This document shows, piece after piece, positions 40,465 to 48,275 of a stretch of 64,000 nt of DNA (within the stretch, counting starts at the first letter, position 1; every line of letters starts with the position of its first letter). Under the pieces are notes generated by a model. That model worked only from the letters and a program-made list of their open reading frames with translations, was not told the origin of the DNA and ran no database searches. The DNA comes from Hippasteria phrygiana (Eukaryota > Echinodermata > Asteroidea > Valvatida > Goniasteridae), in the NCBI GenBank assembly GCA_037893225.1, contig JAZGUH010000552.1, positions 186,001-250,000 of the forward strand, in the 5' to 3' direction. A program made the position numbers and the translations under genes.

Positions 40465-42753
40465 CTAGCGCAACAATTTGAGACCATCGCCAGCTTTACA
40501 GCGTTAGAACTCTTCGAGAAAATTCAAACCTCGCAACAAATTTCTTCCTGTGAACTCTGTGTGCGTTCTCCCGTTTACTGCATTGTGACTGCTTAACGTT
40601 TGCCAAATTTTCAGATGAACGCCCCTCCTTTCCCTGTTCATAATTGAATGGTATATTGACCAAATCCAGTAATTTTTACACGTATGTGTAGCTTAGATCT
40701 AGCGCAACAGTTTGAGACCATCGCCAGCTTCACATCGTTAGAACTCTTCGAGAAAATTCAAACCTCGCAACAAATTTCTTCCCGTGAACTCTGTGTGCGT
40801 TCTCCCGTTTACTGCATTGTGACTGCTTAACGTTTGCCAAATTTTCAGATGAACGCCACTCCTTTCCCTGTTCATAATTTAATGGGATATTGACCAAATC
40901 CAGTAATTTTTACACGGATGGGTAGCTTAGATATAGCGCAACAATTTCAGACCATCGCCAGCTTCACAGCGTTAGAACTCTTCGAGAAAATTCAAACCTC
41001 GCAACAAATTTCTTCCTGTGAACTCTGTGTGCGTTCTTCCGTTTACTGCATTGTGACTGCTTAACGTTTGCCAAATTTTCAGATGAACGCCCCTCCTTTC
41101 CCTGTTCATAATTGAATGGTATATTGACCAAATCCAGTAATGTTTACACGTATGCGTAGCTTAGATCTAGCGCAACAGTTTGAGACCATCGCCAGCTTCA
41201 CATCGTTAGAACTCTTCGAGAAAATTCAAACCTCGCAACAAATTTCTTCCCGTGAACTCTGTGTGCGTTCTCCCGTTTACTGCATTGTGACTGCTTAACG
41301 TTTGCCAAATTTTCAGATGAACGCCCCTCCTTTCCCTGTTCATAATTGAATGGTATATTGACCAAATCCAGTAATTTTTACACGGATGGGTAGCTTAGAT
41401 CTAGCGCAACAATTTGAGACCATCGCCAGCTTCATAGCGTGAGAACTCTTCGAGAAAATTCAAACCTCGCAACAATTTTTCCCCATGAACTCTGTGTGCG
41501 TTCTTCCGTTTACTGCATTGTGACTGCTTAACGTTTGCCAAATTTTCAGATGAACGCCCCTCCTTTCCCTGTTCATAATTGAATGGTATATTGACCAAAT
41601 CCAGTAATTTTTACACGTATGGGTAGCTTAGATCTAGCGCAACAATTTCAGACCATCGCCAGCTTCACAGCGTTAGAACTCTTCGAGAAAATTCAAACCT
41701 CGCAACAAATTTCTTCCCGTGAACTCTGTGTGCGTTCTCCCGTTTACTGCATTGTGACTGCTTAACGTTTGCCAAATTTTCAGATGAACGCCCCTCCTTT
41801 CCCTGTTCATAATTGAATGGTATATTGACCAAATCCAGTAATTTTTACACTTATGGGTAGCTTAGATCTAGCGCAACAATTTGAGACCATCGCCAGCTTC
41901 ACAGCGTTAGAACTCTTCGAGAAAATTCAAACCTCGCAACAAATTTCTTCCTGTGAACTCTGTGTGCGTTCTCCCGTTTACTGCATTGTGACTGCTTAAC
42001 GTTTGCCACATTTTCAGATGAACGCCCCTCCTTTCCCTGTTCATAATTGAATGGGATATTGACCAAATCCAGTAATTTTCACACGTATGGGTGGCTTAGA
42101 TCTAGCGCAACAATTTCAGACCATCGCGAGCTTCACAGCGTTAGAACTCTTCGAGAAAATTCAAACCTCGCAACAAATTTCCTTCTGTGAACTCTGTGCG
42201 CGTTCTTCCGTTTACTGCATTGTGACTGCTTAACGTTTGCCACATTTTCAGATGAACGCCCCTCCTTTCCCTGTTCATAATTGAATGGGATATTGACCAA
42301 ATCCAGTAATTTTTACACGTATGTGTAGCTTAGATCTAGCGCAACAATTTGAGACCATCGCCAGCTTCACATCGTTAGAACTCTTCGAGAAAATTCAAAC
42401 CTCGCAACAAATTTCTTCCCGTGAACTCTGTGTGCGTTCTCCCGTTTACTGCATTGTGACTGCTTAACGTTTGCCACATTTTCAGATGAACGCCCCTCCT
42501 TTCCCTGTTCATAATTGAATGGTATATTGACCAAATCCAGTAATTTTTACACGTATGGGTAGCTTAGATCTAGCGCAACAATTTGAGACCATCGCCAGCT
42601 TTACAGCGTTAGAACTCTTCGAGAAAATTCAAACCTCGCAACAAATTTCTTCCCGTGAACTCTGTGTGCGTTCTCCCGTTTACTGCATTGTGACTGCTTA
42701 ACGTTTGCCAAATTTTCAGATGAACGCCCCTCCTTTCCCTGTTCATAATTGAA

Positions 42754-42974
42754 CAAGTCGTGCACACACATCGCTCCAGAAAATTGCCTTTTTTCTACCG
42801 TTTGGAGAGATTATTTGCGCAATTGAACAATATCACCGTCCATGTCCGTGGGTACAGACATAAACGATCCATATCTGGAGTTTCAACAGTGAATTCCGAG
42901 GCCTTTTGGCCTGTTGGCCTTTTTTTTTCAAGTGCAGTGCTTGATTTGTGGCAGTGGCAGCCATCTTGAGCGCC
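42754..42974 (+). promoter_or_regulatory. LINE 5' UTR, likely internal promoter region
   Basis: This 221-bp leader runs from the 5' junction to the ORF1 ATG. LINEs of this type generally carry an internal promoter here. It contains a 9-T run near 42920 and, just upstream of the ATG, a perfect match to the YY1 consensus on the reverse strand. A 69-codon open frame can be read from a GTG at 42760 but has no ATG start and resembles nothing known. No TATA box or repeats are obvious. Confidence 0.6.
42957..42967 (-). promoter_or_regulatory. Candidate YY1-binding site in LINE leader
   Basis: GCAGCCATCTT is the reverse complement of AAGATGGCTGC, a full match to the textbook YY1 consensus AANATGGCNGC. 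It lies 8 bp before the ORF1 start codon. Human L1 uses a YY1 site in its 5' UTR to position transcription initiation, but near its extreme 5' end; here the site is about 200 bp in. An 11-bp match can arise by chance. Confidence 0.4.
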
Positions 42975-44309
42975 ATGGCCCGCTACATGCCGAATAGGGG
43001 AGCAACGCTCAAACGGCCAAATACAATACGATTTAATGCGCGTCCACTACAGGAGCTTACACCACGGGAGGTATATTGTGCCATCGACAAAGAGTTGGGA
43101 ACAGTCGACTCCATTAAGTGCATTGCACCGTTGGACAACGGATGGTACAACGTTTCTTTTGCAAATCAGAAAGACTGTGAAAGAATTGCACAGCGAGGGA
43201 TGATCCTCAAGAGGGTTCTTGTTCAGTGTGAGCGGGTGAACGTACAGAATTCTGCAGTCACTTATGTCAAGGCTCCCTACGAGATGACGGATGAAGTAGT
43301 ATGTAACGCCATGATGCAGTACGGCACAGTGGCAAATATTCGGCGTCAATTCCATGAATTTGATGACAGAGTGGAAACCGGGGTTCGTAGCCTTCTGATC
43401 AGAAACATCAAAAAACCTATCCCAAGCTACGTTAAGGTTGGAACTTTCTCCCTCCCCGTCCGATATAAGGGACAGGAAAAGACGTGCAAGATATGCGAGG
43501 AACCTGGACATTTCGCTCGGGACTGTCCCCATCGTAGACGATGCTTTGTTTGTGGAAGCGACAGCCATCGGGCAGCTTGGCACGAGAAACAAGAAGAGAG
43601 ACAGACCCCACAGTCATCTGACCACTCCGATGAAGACTGTAGCGACGTGGAGACTGATTATGATGCCGGCGAAAGTACACACGATGAACCCGACGACATT
43701 GCCGAAAACGACACCGAAGACAAAAATAAGACAGAAGCAATTCAGAAGCCCGAAGAAGACGACAACAACGCATCCCTGGATACACCGCAAGTTGTACATG
43801 ATATAAGAGTCGAGCTAATCAGCGTGGTTGGGGGTAATGAAGAGATGCCAAGCGCTGGAAAAGAAGGAAGAGACAAGACATACAGTGAGGCGGTTCAACC
43901 GAAGGAGGCAAAGACCAAACCCAAGAAGAAGATCGATGGATTTTGGGATGAACATATGACAAATCTTGACACGAGGAAGAGAAAATCGAGGGATGGTGAC
44001 AGCAGTGAAGAAGAAGCAAAAGAACTTCTACAAGAGAGTGAGGACAAAGCCATGGATGAAGGAAAAAGTCAAGATGCAGATGTGGATGTAGAGGGGGACT
44101 CTGACGGAGAATCCGATCTAACAGTACCCGAAACGCAAGACACTACCAAGGCCGGTGATGATGTTGTCGCCTACACAAGAGGAGGTGTACAACGATTCCG
44201 GAAGAAGGCAAAGGAAAGGAAACAGAAGGACGTTTCACAAACTGAAACATCCAACCGGTCAAGTCCACGAGGAAGGGGTAGGGGAAGAGGAACTCAAGAT
44301 GTACCTTGA
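42975..44309 (+). CDS. LINE ORF1 RNA-binding protein with two zinc knuckles
   Basis: A 444-residue protein, presumed to coat the LINE RNA in a ribonucleoprotein. I start at the ATG at 42975 because its context, GCGCCATGG, is a strong Kozak match; an upstream extension to 42948 would need a GTG start. Residues about 35-165 look like two RRM-like segments (a GWYNVSF strand, then the pattern V-x2-A-P-Y-E-M-T-D-E...YGTV...TGVRS...IPSYVKVG). Next come a CCHC knuckle, C171-x2-C174-x4-H179-x4-C184, and a second of CCHH form, C190-x2-C193-x4-H198-x4-H203. From about 210 to 265 the chain is very acidic; the C-terminal part mixes acidic stretches with basic clusters (RKRK near 335, RFRKKAKERK near 410) and ends in an RG-rich tail. 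The layout resembles ORF1 proteins of Tx1-like LINEs and ZCCHC3-like proteins. The frame is uninterrupted. The gene looks clearly more GC-rich than ORF2. Confidence 0.9.
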   Translation: MARYMPNRGATLKRPNTIRFNARPLQELTPREVYCAIDKELGTVDSIKCIAPLDNGWYNVSFANQKDCERIAQRGMILKRVLVQCERVNVQNSAVTYVKAPYEMTDEVVCNAMMQYGTVANIRRQFHEFDDRVETGVRSLLIRNIKKPIPSYVKVGTFSLPVRYKGQEKTCKICEEPGHFARDCPHRRRCFVCGSDSHRAAWHEKQEERQTPQSSDHSDEDCSDVETDYDAGESTHDEPDDIAENDTEDKNKTEAIQKPEEDDNNASLDTPQVVHDIRVELISVVGGNEEMPSAGKEGRDKTYSEAVQPKEAKTKPKKKIDGFWDEHMTNLDTRKRKSRDGDSSEEEAKELLQESEDKAMDEGKSQDADVDVEGDSDGESDLTVPETQDTTKAGDDVVAYTRGGVQRFRKKAKERKQKDVSQTETSNRSSPRGRGRGRGTQDVP

Positions 44310-44352
44310 TTTGTATCGCGGTACAGGTGATTAAAATTGCTTCCTTTTTGTT
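44310..44352 (+). other. ORF1-ORF2 spacer
   Basis: There are 43 bp between the ORF1 TGA and the first ORF2 ATG, and the two frames differ. No hairpin or slippery site is evident. ORF2 of two-ORF LINEs is typically translated by reinitiation or an unconventional mechanism, which a short non-overlapping spacer would allow; nothing here proves the mode. Confidence 0.6.
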
Positions 44353-46971
44353 ATGAATAATGCTATTCTTTTATGTATGATGCTTAGAATAGTTACTCTT
44401 AATGCTAATGGCCTACGCAATGAGCAAAAAAGAGAGCTTTTGTTTAACCATTTGGCCAGGGAAAAACATGATATTATTTGTTTGCAAGAAACACACAGCA
44501 CTCGGAGGGATGAAGAGTCTTGGAGGAAACAGTGGGGTGGGGACATTGTGTTCAGTCATGGGGAGAGTAACTCCAAAGGGGTAGCTATTCTAGCATCATA
44601 CAAAAGTGGAATTAAATTAAATAATCCTGATAATGATCATGATGGAAGAATAGTCACTTGCGACATCGATTGGAAAGGATTGAATTTCAGTGTTTTATGT
44701 ATTTATACTCCTAATTCAATGAAGCAAAGAAAAACGTTTTTTCAGATTTTGTCCCAATATATGTATGAAGGGAACAATTGGATTGTAGTGGGTGATTTTA
44801 ACTGCCAACTTGACTCTACTAATGCTACTGACAAGAGTGTCCTGGAATTGAGGGATCTTGTTTTTGAACATGACATGGTTGATATTTGGAGATCATTGTA
44901 CCCTAATCAACCGGGATATACATTTTACCACAGATCTCTTAAACGTAGCAACAGACTTGACTATATATTCGCTTCCCGTTCGATATATACTTCTGTTTCG
45001 AATGCCAGTGTTAATTCTTTGGGTCTTTCTGATCACCTGGCCCTTATTTGTAGATTAGAAAAAAATGATGTTGTTCGGGGTTCGGGAAGGTGGATATGTG
45101 ACAATGTTTTGTTGGAAGATGATCAATGTATTGAACGTATTCAAAAATTCTGGTGTTTTTGGAAAACTCAAAAAGTCAAGTTTGATAATATTTTTATTTG
45201 GTGGGATTGTGGAAAAGCGAAACTTAAGGAGATTATTAGAGATTATGGTCGAGAGAAATATAAGAGAGACCAGAAACGCAAACGTCAACTTCAAAAAACG
45301 CTCTCAAAATTACTGGGTGCTATTAATACTAATGCCCATGCCATTAACGAAACTGAGCGTATCATTAAAGAGTTCGAGTTCATTGAATTGGAAAAATCCA
45401 GAGTGAGATCGCATATCAGTAAAATGGTTGGCGAAAAACCTACCAAGTTCTTTCTTCGTGCGGAGAAACAAAGGAGTGACGATATTGTATTACGACGCTT
45501 AGTGGACAGTCATGGTAAATTTTATAATGATTCTTTGTCGATGTGTAATTATGTAAATTCCTTTTATCAAGAGTTATACACAAGTGGAGGTATAAACAAC
45601 GAAGCTTGTTCTGTTATACTTAATTCTATTAAGGCCCGTGATTTTGATGATGATGATGATGATAATAATCATGATCTTGAAAGTGATTTTAAGGATGATG
45701 AAATCTGGCAGGCGGTTAAACAGATGAATAGAGAAAAATCACCAGGGCTTGATGGCTTAACTGCCGAGTTCTATCAAAAATGTTGGTTTTTCATCAAAGA
45801 TGATTTCAAGGACGTTGTTAATGAATGTAAAGTCAGGGGTACACTCCCTCACTCTCTAAATGTTGCCCTGATACGTTTAATTTTTAAGAATAGAGGTGAA
45901 AGAACCGATTTAAAAAACTGGAGACCGATTAGCTTACTGAATGTCGATTATAAGATCATTTCCAAAGTCATAACAAATCGATTAAGAAATATTATGCCTT
46001 ACATTATTGGCGAAGACCAATCTTGCGGTGTAAAACAAAGAAACATTCAAGATAATTTGATGATCTTACGTGATGCTATTTATTATATAAACAATGAAAA
46101 TAAGCAAGGAGCTATTCTGAGCATCGACCAGGAAAAAGCTTTTGATCGGATTGAATGGGAATACATGTTTAGAGTAATGAATAAAATGGGAATTCCAAAA
46201 GGCTTAATTAAATGGGTTAACATTTTGTACAGTAACCCGTCCAGTACTATTTTTATTAACAACTTTATCACTGAGCCATTTGGTGTATCAAGAGGAATAA
46301 GACAAGGGTGCCCCCTTTCTCCGCTTCTATACGCCATTTGTGCAGAAGGCTTTGCTTCTTTAATAAGGCAAAATAACATTTTGCAAGGCATTTCTCTTCC
46401 TTATAGCGATCAATCCCTAAAGGTAATCCAACATGCAGATGATGCTACTCTTTTCATTACCAATAACAGTGATTTTGATGAGCTCGACGCTATTTTTGCT
46501 GTTTACAGTAGGGGATCAGGCTCCAGAATAAACATTCATAAGTCTAAAGGTCTCTGGCTTGGCACGTGGAGGAATAGAACAGACAAGCCTGGTGGTTTTA
46601 CATGGGTCGATAGTTACATTAAAATTCTAGGGATCGATTTTGGTAATCAAGATAATCTTGACAACTTTTGGGATGCGAAAATAGGCAAGATGCAAGCAGT
46701 TTTAAACAAATGGAAGAGTAGGGACCTCACACTGAAAGGTAAATCTGTCATTATTAATAGTTTTATGGGGGCAAGCCTCTCTTATTACGGATCAGTTTTA
46801 CATTGCCCTGAGAAATTCATTCGGAAAATGGAACGGATTAAGTGGAATTTTTTCTGGAATGGGAAAGTTAATAAAATTAAGAGTAAGACGATTTGCGGTC
46901 AAGTTGAAAAGGGAGGAACTGGAGTTATTAATATTAGGTGTAAACTACAAGCTCTAAAAGTAAATATTTAA
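44353..46971 (+). CDS. LINE ORF2, open N-terminal part: endonuclease and reverse transcriptase (truncated by stop)
   Basis: 872 codons are open from the ATG at 44353; in-frame ATGs at 44377 and 44380, just before the conserved LRIVTLNANG, are equally good starts. Residues 11-231 are an AP-type endonuclease that nicks target DNA. The family's key residues are all present: N17, E46 (QET), Y118, D148 and N150 (GDFN), T190, D203 and D227-H228 (SDH). Residues about 455-720 are the reverse transcriptase: SPGLDG at 463-468, WRPISLLN at 523-530, motif A SIDQEKAFD with D592, RQGCPLSPLLY at 650-660, and motif C HADD with D696-D697. A thumb-like region (ILGIDFG, LTLKGKSVIIN) follows. Residues 432-437 are six Asp from a GAT run. 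A TAA at 46969-46971 cuts the protein about 390 residues short; the same frame then stays open for more than 650 bp, so this is a recent nonsense change. No separate RNase H is seen. Confidence 0.93.
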   Translation: MNNAILLCMMLRIVTLNANGLRNEQKRELLFNHLAREKHDIICLQETHSTRRDEESWRKQWGGDIVFSHGESNSKGVAILASYKSGIKLNNPDNDHDGRIVTCDIDWKGLNFSVLCIYTPNSMKQRKTFFQILSQYMYEGNNWIVVGDFNCQLDSTNATDKSVLELRDLVFEHDMVDIWRSLYPNQPGYTFYHRSLKRSNRLDYIFASRSIYTSVSNASVNSLGLSDHLALICRLEKNDVVRGSGRWICDNVLLEDDQCIERIQKFWCFWKTQKVKFDNIFIWWDCGKAKLKEIIRDYGREKYKRDQKRKRQLQKTLSKLLGAINTNAHAINETERIIKEFEFIELEKSRVRSHISKMVGEKPTKFFLRAEKQRSDDIVLRRLVDSHGKFYNDSLSMCNYVNSFYQELYTSGGINNEACSVILNSIKARDFDDDDDDNNHDLESDFKDDEIWQAVKQMNREKSPGLDGLTAEFYQKCWFFIKDDFKDVVNECKVRGTLPHSLNVALIRLIFKNRGERTDLKNWRPISLLNVDYKIISKVITNRLRNIMPYIIGEDQSCGVKQRNIQDNLMILRDAIYYINNENKQGAILSIDQEKAFDRIEWEYMFRVMNKMGIPKGLIKWVNILYSNPSSTIFINNFITEPFGVSRGIRQGCPLSPLLYAICAEGFASLIRQNNILQGISLPYSDQSLKVIQHADDATLFITNNSDFDELDAIFAVYSRGSGSRINIHKSKGLWLGTWRNRTDKPGGFTWVDSYIKILGIDFGNQDNLDNFWDAKIGKMQAVLNKWKSRDLTLKGKSVIINSFMGASLSYYGSVLHCPEKFIRKMERIKWNFFWNGKVNKIKSKTICGQVEKGGTGVINIRCKLQALKVNI
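45646..45663 (+). repeat. In-frame (GAT)6 microsatellite within ORF2
   Basis: Six GAT codons followed by AAT AAT CAT GAT encode an acidic linker in the segment just before the RT domain. The run is in frame and lies outside the conserved motifs, so length variation among copies should be tolerated. Confidence 0.8.
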
Positions 46972-48131
46972 AAAAAATACCTGTCTAGTTCTGGAAAATG
47001 GAAATACCTGTTTGATTATTGTCTTTTTAAAGCAAGTGGCAGTGACAATCTAGGATGGTATGTCTTAAGCTGTCCAAAAGTTACTTGTCCTAATGTTCAG
47101 TCCTATTACAAAGACTTAATTTCTAATTGTTACCAAGCTGGTGCGACCATCAATAATTTTTTTGATTGTGTCAATGAAACCCGCAAGTTACCCTTGTGGA
47201 ATAATACAATTATTACTGATAATCCGGATAAAGTATTAAATAGTAGTATACTTAAACCCCAGGGTATATGTCATTTAGGACAAATTCTTGATAAAGACGC
47301 CATTGTTTCATTTTCCAAATTATCTAACATGTGTAATATATTTCCAGTCAATGCTGGTCGAATTGTTGCAGGGTTAAAAAGGCATATCAAGATTGATTAT
47401 GTTAAAGAAAACAGAGGAGGGCCTCCTAATCATTACCTTAATAAGATTCGTTTTGGTGCTGGTGACAATACTTTGATAGATGTTAACTGTATTAGTGTGA
47501 AGAATATTTATACAATATTGATTTCTAAGGACTTTCTCCCACCGACATCTGAAAGGTCTTGGGGAGATTATTTTAATTATGTGTTTTTAGACTGGAGTCA
47601 AATCTGGTCTGATCGACAATATAACCTAATGGTGCAGATGATAGGGATATTTGGTTCAAATTGAAACATAGAATTTTACCCACTAAGGATAAATTGAAAA
47701 AATGGGGAATTTCTGATGACGATGTTTGCCCCTTATGTAAGAGAGAAGTAGAGACTTTAGAGCATCTTTTTATAGAATGTACTTCACACATAGATGCATG
47801 GTTTTTTGTAGAAAACATGATAAAAATATGTACGAAGAACACAAACTTTACAGTAACGGATAGTAAGAGAATTTTTGGGTTTTTGGTCAAAAACCCTTTG
47901 TCTTTACTGTTAATTGGAAGGCTTCACAGAGTTATATGGAACATGAGATGTAAAATTGCGCTTCACGGAGACAAGTCTCATGTAAATATCCTTTACGCTT
48001 TCAAATGCAATCTTCGTAGACATGTTATCTTGGAAAAGCAGAGGTTGCCTAAAAATATTTTTTGTGCGATATATGCCGTAAACTCAGCAATTTGTACTGT
48101 ACAAAATGACAAACTTCAATTTAATTTCTAA
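46972..48131 (+). pseudogene. LINE ORF2 C-terminal part, detached by a stop and a frameshift
   Basis: This continues the ORF2 protein after the premature TAA. From 46972 the original frame stays open to a stop at 47662-47664, and LINE-like coding (for example KPQGICHLGQIL) runs through it. Near 47635-47642 the homologous reading moves to the third frame, consistent with loss of one base: DRDIWFKLKHRILPT and the rest follow in frame to TAA at 48129-48131. This last segment holds the C-terminal metal-binding motif C-x2-C-x8-H-x4-C (first Cys codon at 47727), typical of L1/Tx1 ORF2 and needed for efficient retrotransposition in L1. With both lesions ignored, ORF2 would span about 1,260 codons, normal for the group. 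An internal TTG at 47194 is not a credible start. Confidence 0.88.
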
Positions 48132-48210
48132 ATTATAAAGTTCAATTTTATTTGTATATAGTCTAAGCAGAATGGTAATTTATATGTATTATTGATTTAG
48201 TGAAACTTGC

Positions 48211-48216
48211 ATTAAA
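48211..48216 (+). promoter_or_regulatory. Candidate polyadenylation signal ATTAAA
   Basis: ATTAAA is the commonest natural variant of AATAAA. It sits 27 bp before the start of the A tail at 48244, within the usual 10-30 nt spacing for cleavage and polyadenylation. Confidence 0.55.
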
Positions 48217-48217
48217 T

Positions 48218-48233
48218 GGGGCTGCATAGCTCC
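48218..48233 (+). other. 3'-terminal stem-loop of the LINE RNA
   Basis: GGGGCT (48218-48223) pairs with AGCTCC (48228-48233) as a six-pair stem including one G-U pair, closed by a GCAT loop, only 10 nt before the poly(A). 3'-end hairpins serve as reverse-transcriptase recognition sites in some LINE groups (for example L2-type elements). Here it is a structural inference from one copy. Confidence 0.45.
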
Positions 48234-48243
48234 AATTTCATAT

Positions 48244-48275
48244 AAAAAAAAAAAAAAAAAAAAAAAACAAAAAAA
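48244..48275 (+). repeat. LINE poly(A) tail
   Basis: 24 consecutive A, one C at 48268, then 7 A, of which the last three can equally belong to satellite AAATCCAG (monomer positions 198-205). The exact junction is therefore ambiguous by about 3 bp. A long, nearly pure tail suggests a fairly recent insertion. Confidence 0.9.

Larger units (their letters stand above)
1..42753. repeat. 234-bp satellite array, left arm (182.8 monomers)
   Basis: Uninterrupted head-to-tail array of a 234-bp monomer in one orientation. Taking CTAGCG as monomer position 1, units start at 1, 234, 468, 702 and so on to 42570. The last unit is cut after monomer position 184 by a LINE. All monomers align without gaps except K-type monomers (1 bp shorter) and one unit near 36602 that lacks a T. 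Monomers differ from each other by a few substitutions at recurrent sites. K-type monomers start at 1, 1638, 4913, 7486, 12165, 14504, 16843, 19416, 21755, 23626, 25965, 29006, 30409, 32280, 33215, 34852, 37892 and 41401, dividing the array into blocks of 4-20 monomers. No gene, RNA gene or other transposon is visible in this stretch. Size and homogeneity fit a heterochromatic (centromeric, pericentromeric or subtelomeric) satellite; which of these cannot be told from sequence. Confidence 0.98.
48132..48243 (+). other. LINE 3' UTR
   Basis: A short AT-rich 112-bp region between the ORF2 stop and the poly(A). It contains ATTAAA at 48211-48216 and a small hairpin at 48218-48233 immediately before the tail. 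It is the presumed site recognised by the ORF2 protein to start target-primed reverse transcription. Confidence 0.75.
42754..48272 (+). mobile_element. Near full-length non-LTR retrotransposon (LINE), L1/Tx1 group
   Basis: A 5.5-kb insertion, the only non-satellite DNA in the window. It has the canonical two-ORF LINE layout: 221-bp 5' UTR, ORF1 with zinc knuckles, a 43-bp spacer, ORF2 with an N-terminal AP-type endonuclease, a central reverse transcriptase and a C-terminal Cys/His motif, then a short 3' UTR and poly(A). The motif SIDQEKAFDR in RT and the ORF1 architecture point to Tx1-like elements of the L1 superfamily. The left boundary is where the satellite stops (after CATAATTGAA); the right boundary is in the A run before TCCAGTAA. 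Monomer positions 185-197 are missing at the insertion point and no target-site duplication is seen. ORF1 is open; ORF2 is broken twice. Clade placement is by motif recognition, not by a tree. Confidence 0.96.

Noticed and set aside
1..42753. CRISPR-like array
   Set aside because: Repeats are 234 bp with no unique spacers, and the DNA is eukaryotic in character.
42741..42760. Target-site duplication flanking the LINE
   Set aside because: The left flank ends CATAATTGAA and the right flank starts (AAA)TCCAGTAA. There is no shared sequence; 13 bp of target are missing instead.
42760..42969. 69-codon frame in the LINE leader
   Set aside because: Starts at GTG, has no ATG, is of low complexity and ends just before ORF1. 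It is best read as 5' UTR.
43047..43592. Minus-strand 181-codon frame and other frames inside ORF1
   Set aside because: They are shadows of ORF1, which has clear RRM-like and zinc-knuckle motifs on the plus strand.
44402..45406. Short plus-strand frames overlapping the endonuclease part of ORF2
   Set aside because: They are out of frame with the conserved endonuclease motifs and carry no motifs of their own.
46083..46391. Minus-strand 102-codon frame opposite the RT core
   Set aside because: Shadow of the RT motifs A and B region on the plus strand.
47573..47890. Minus-strand 105-codon frame
   Set aside because: Lies opposite the ORF2 C-terminal cysteine motif; no independent support.
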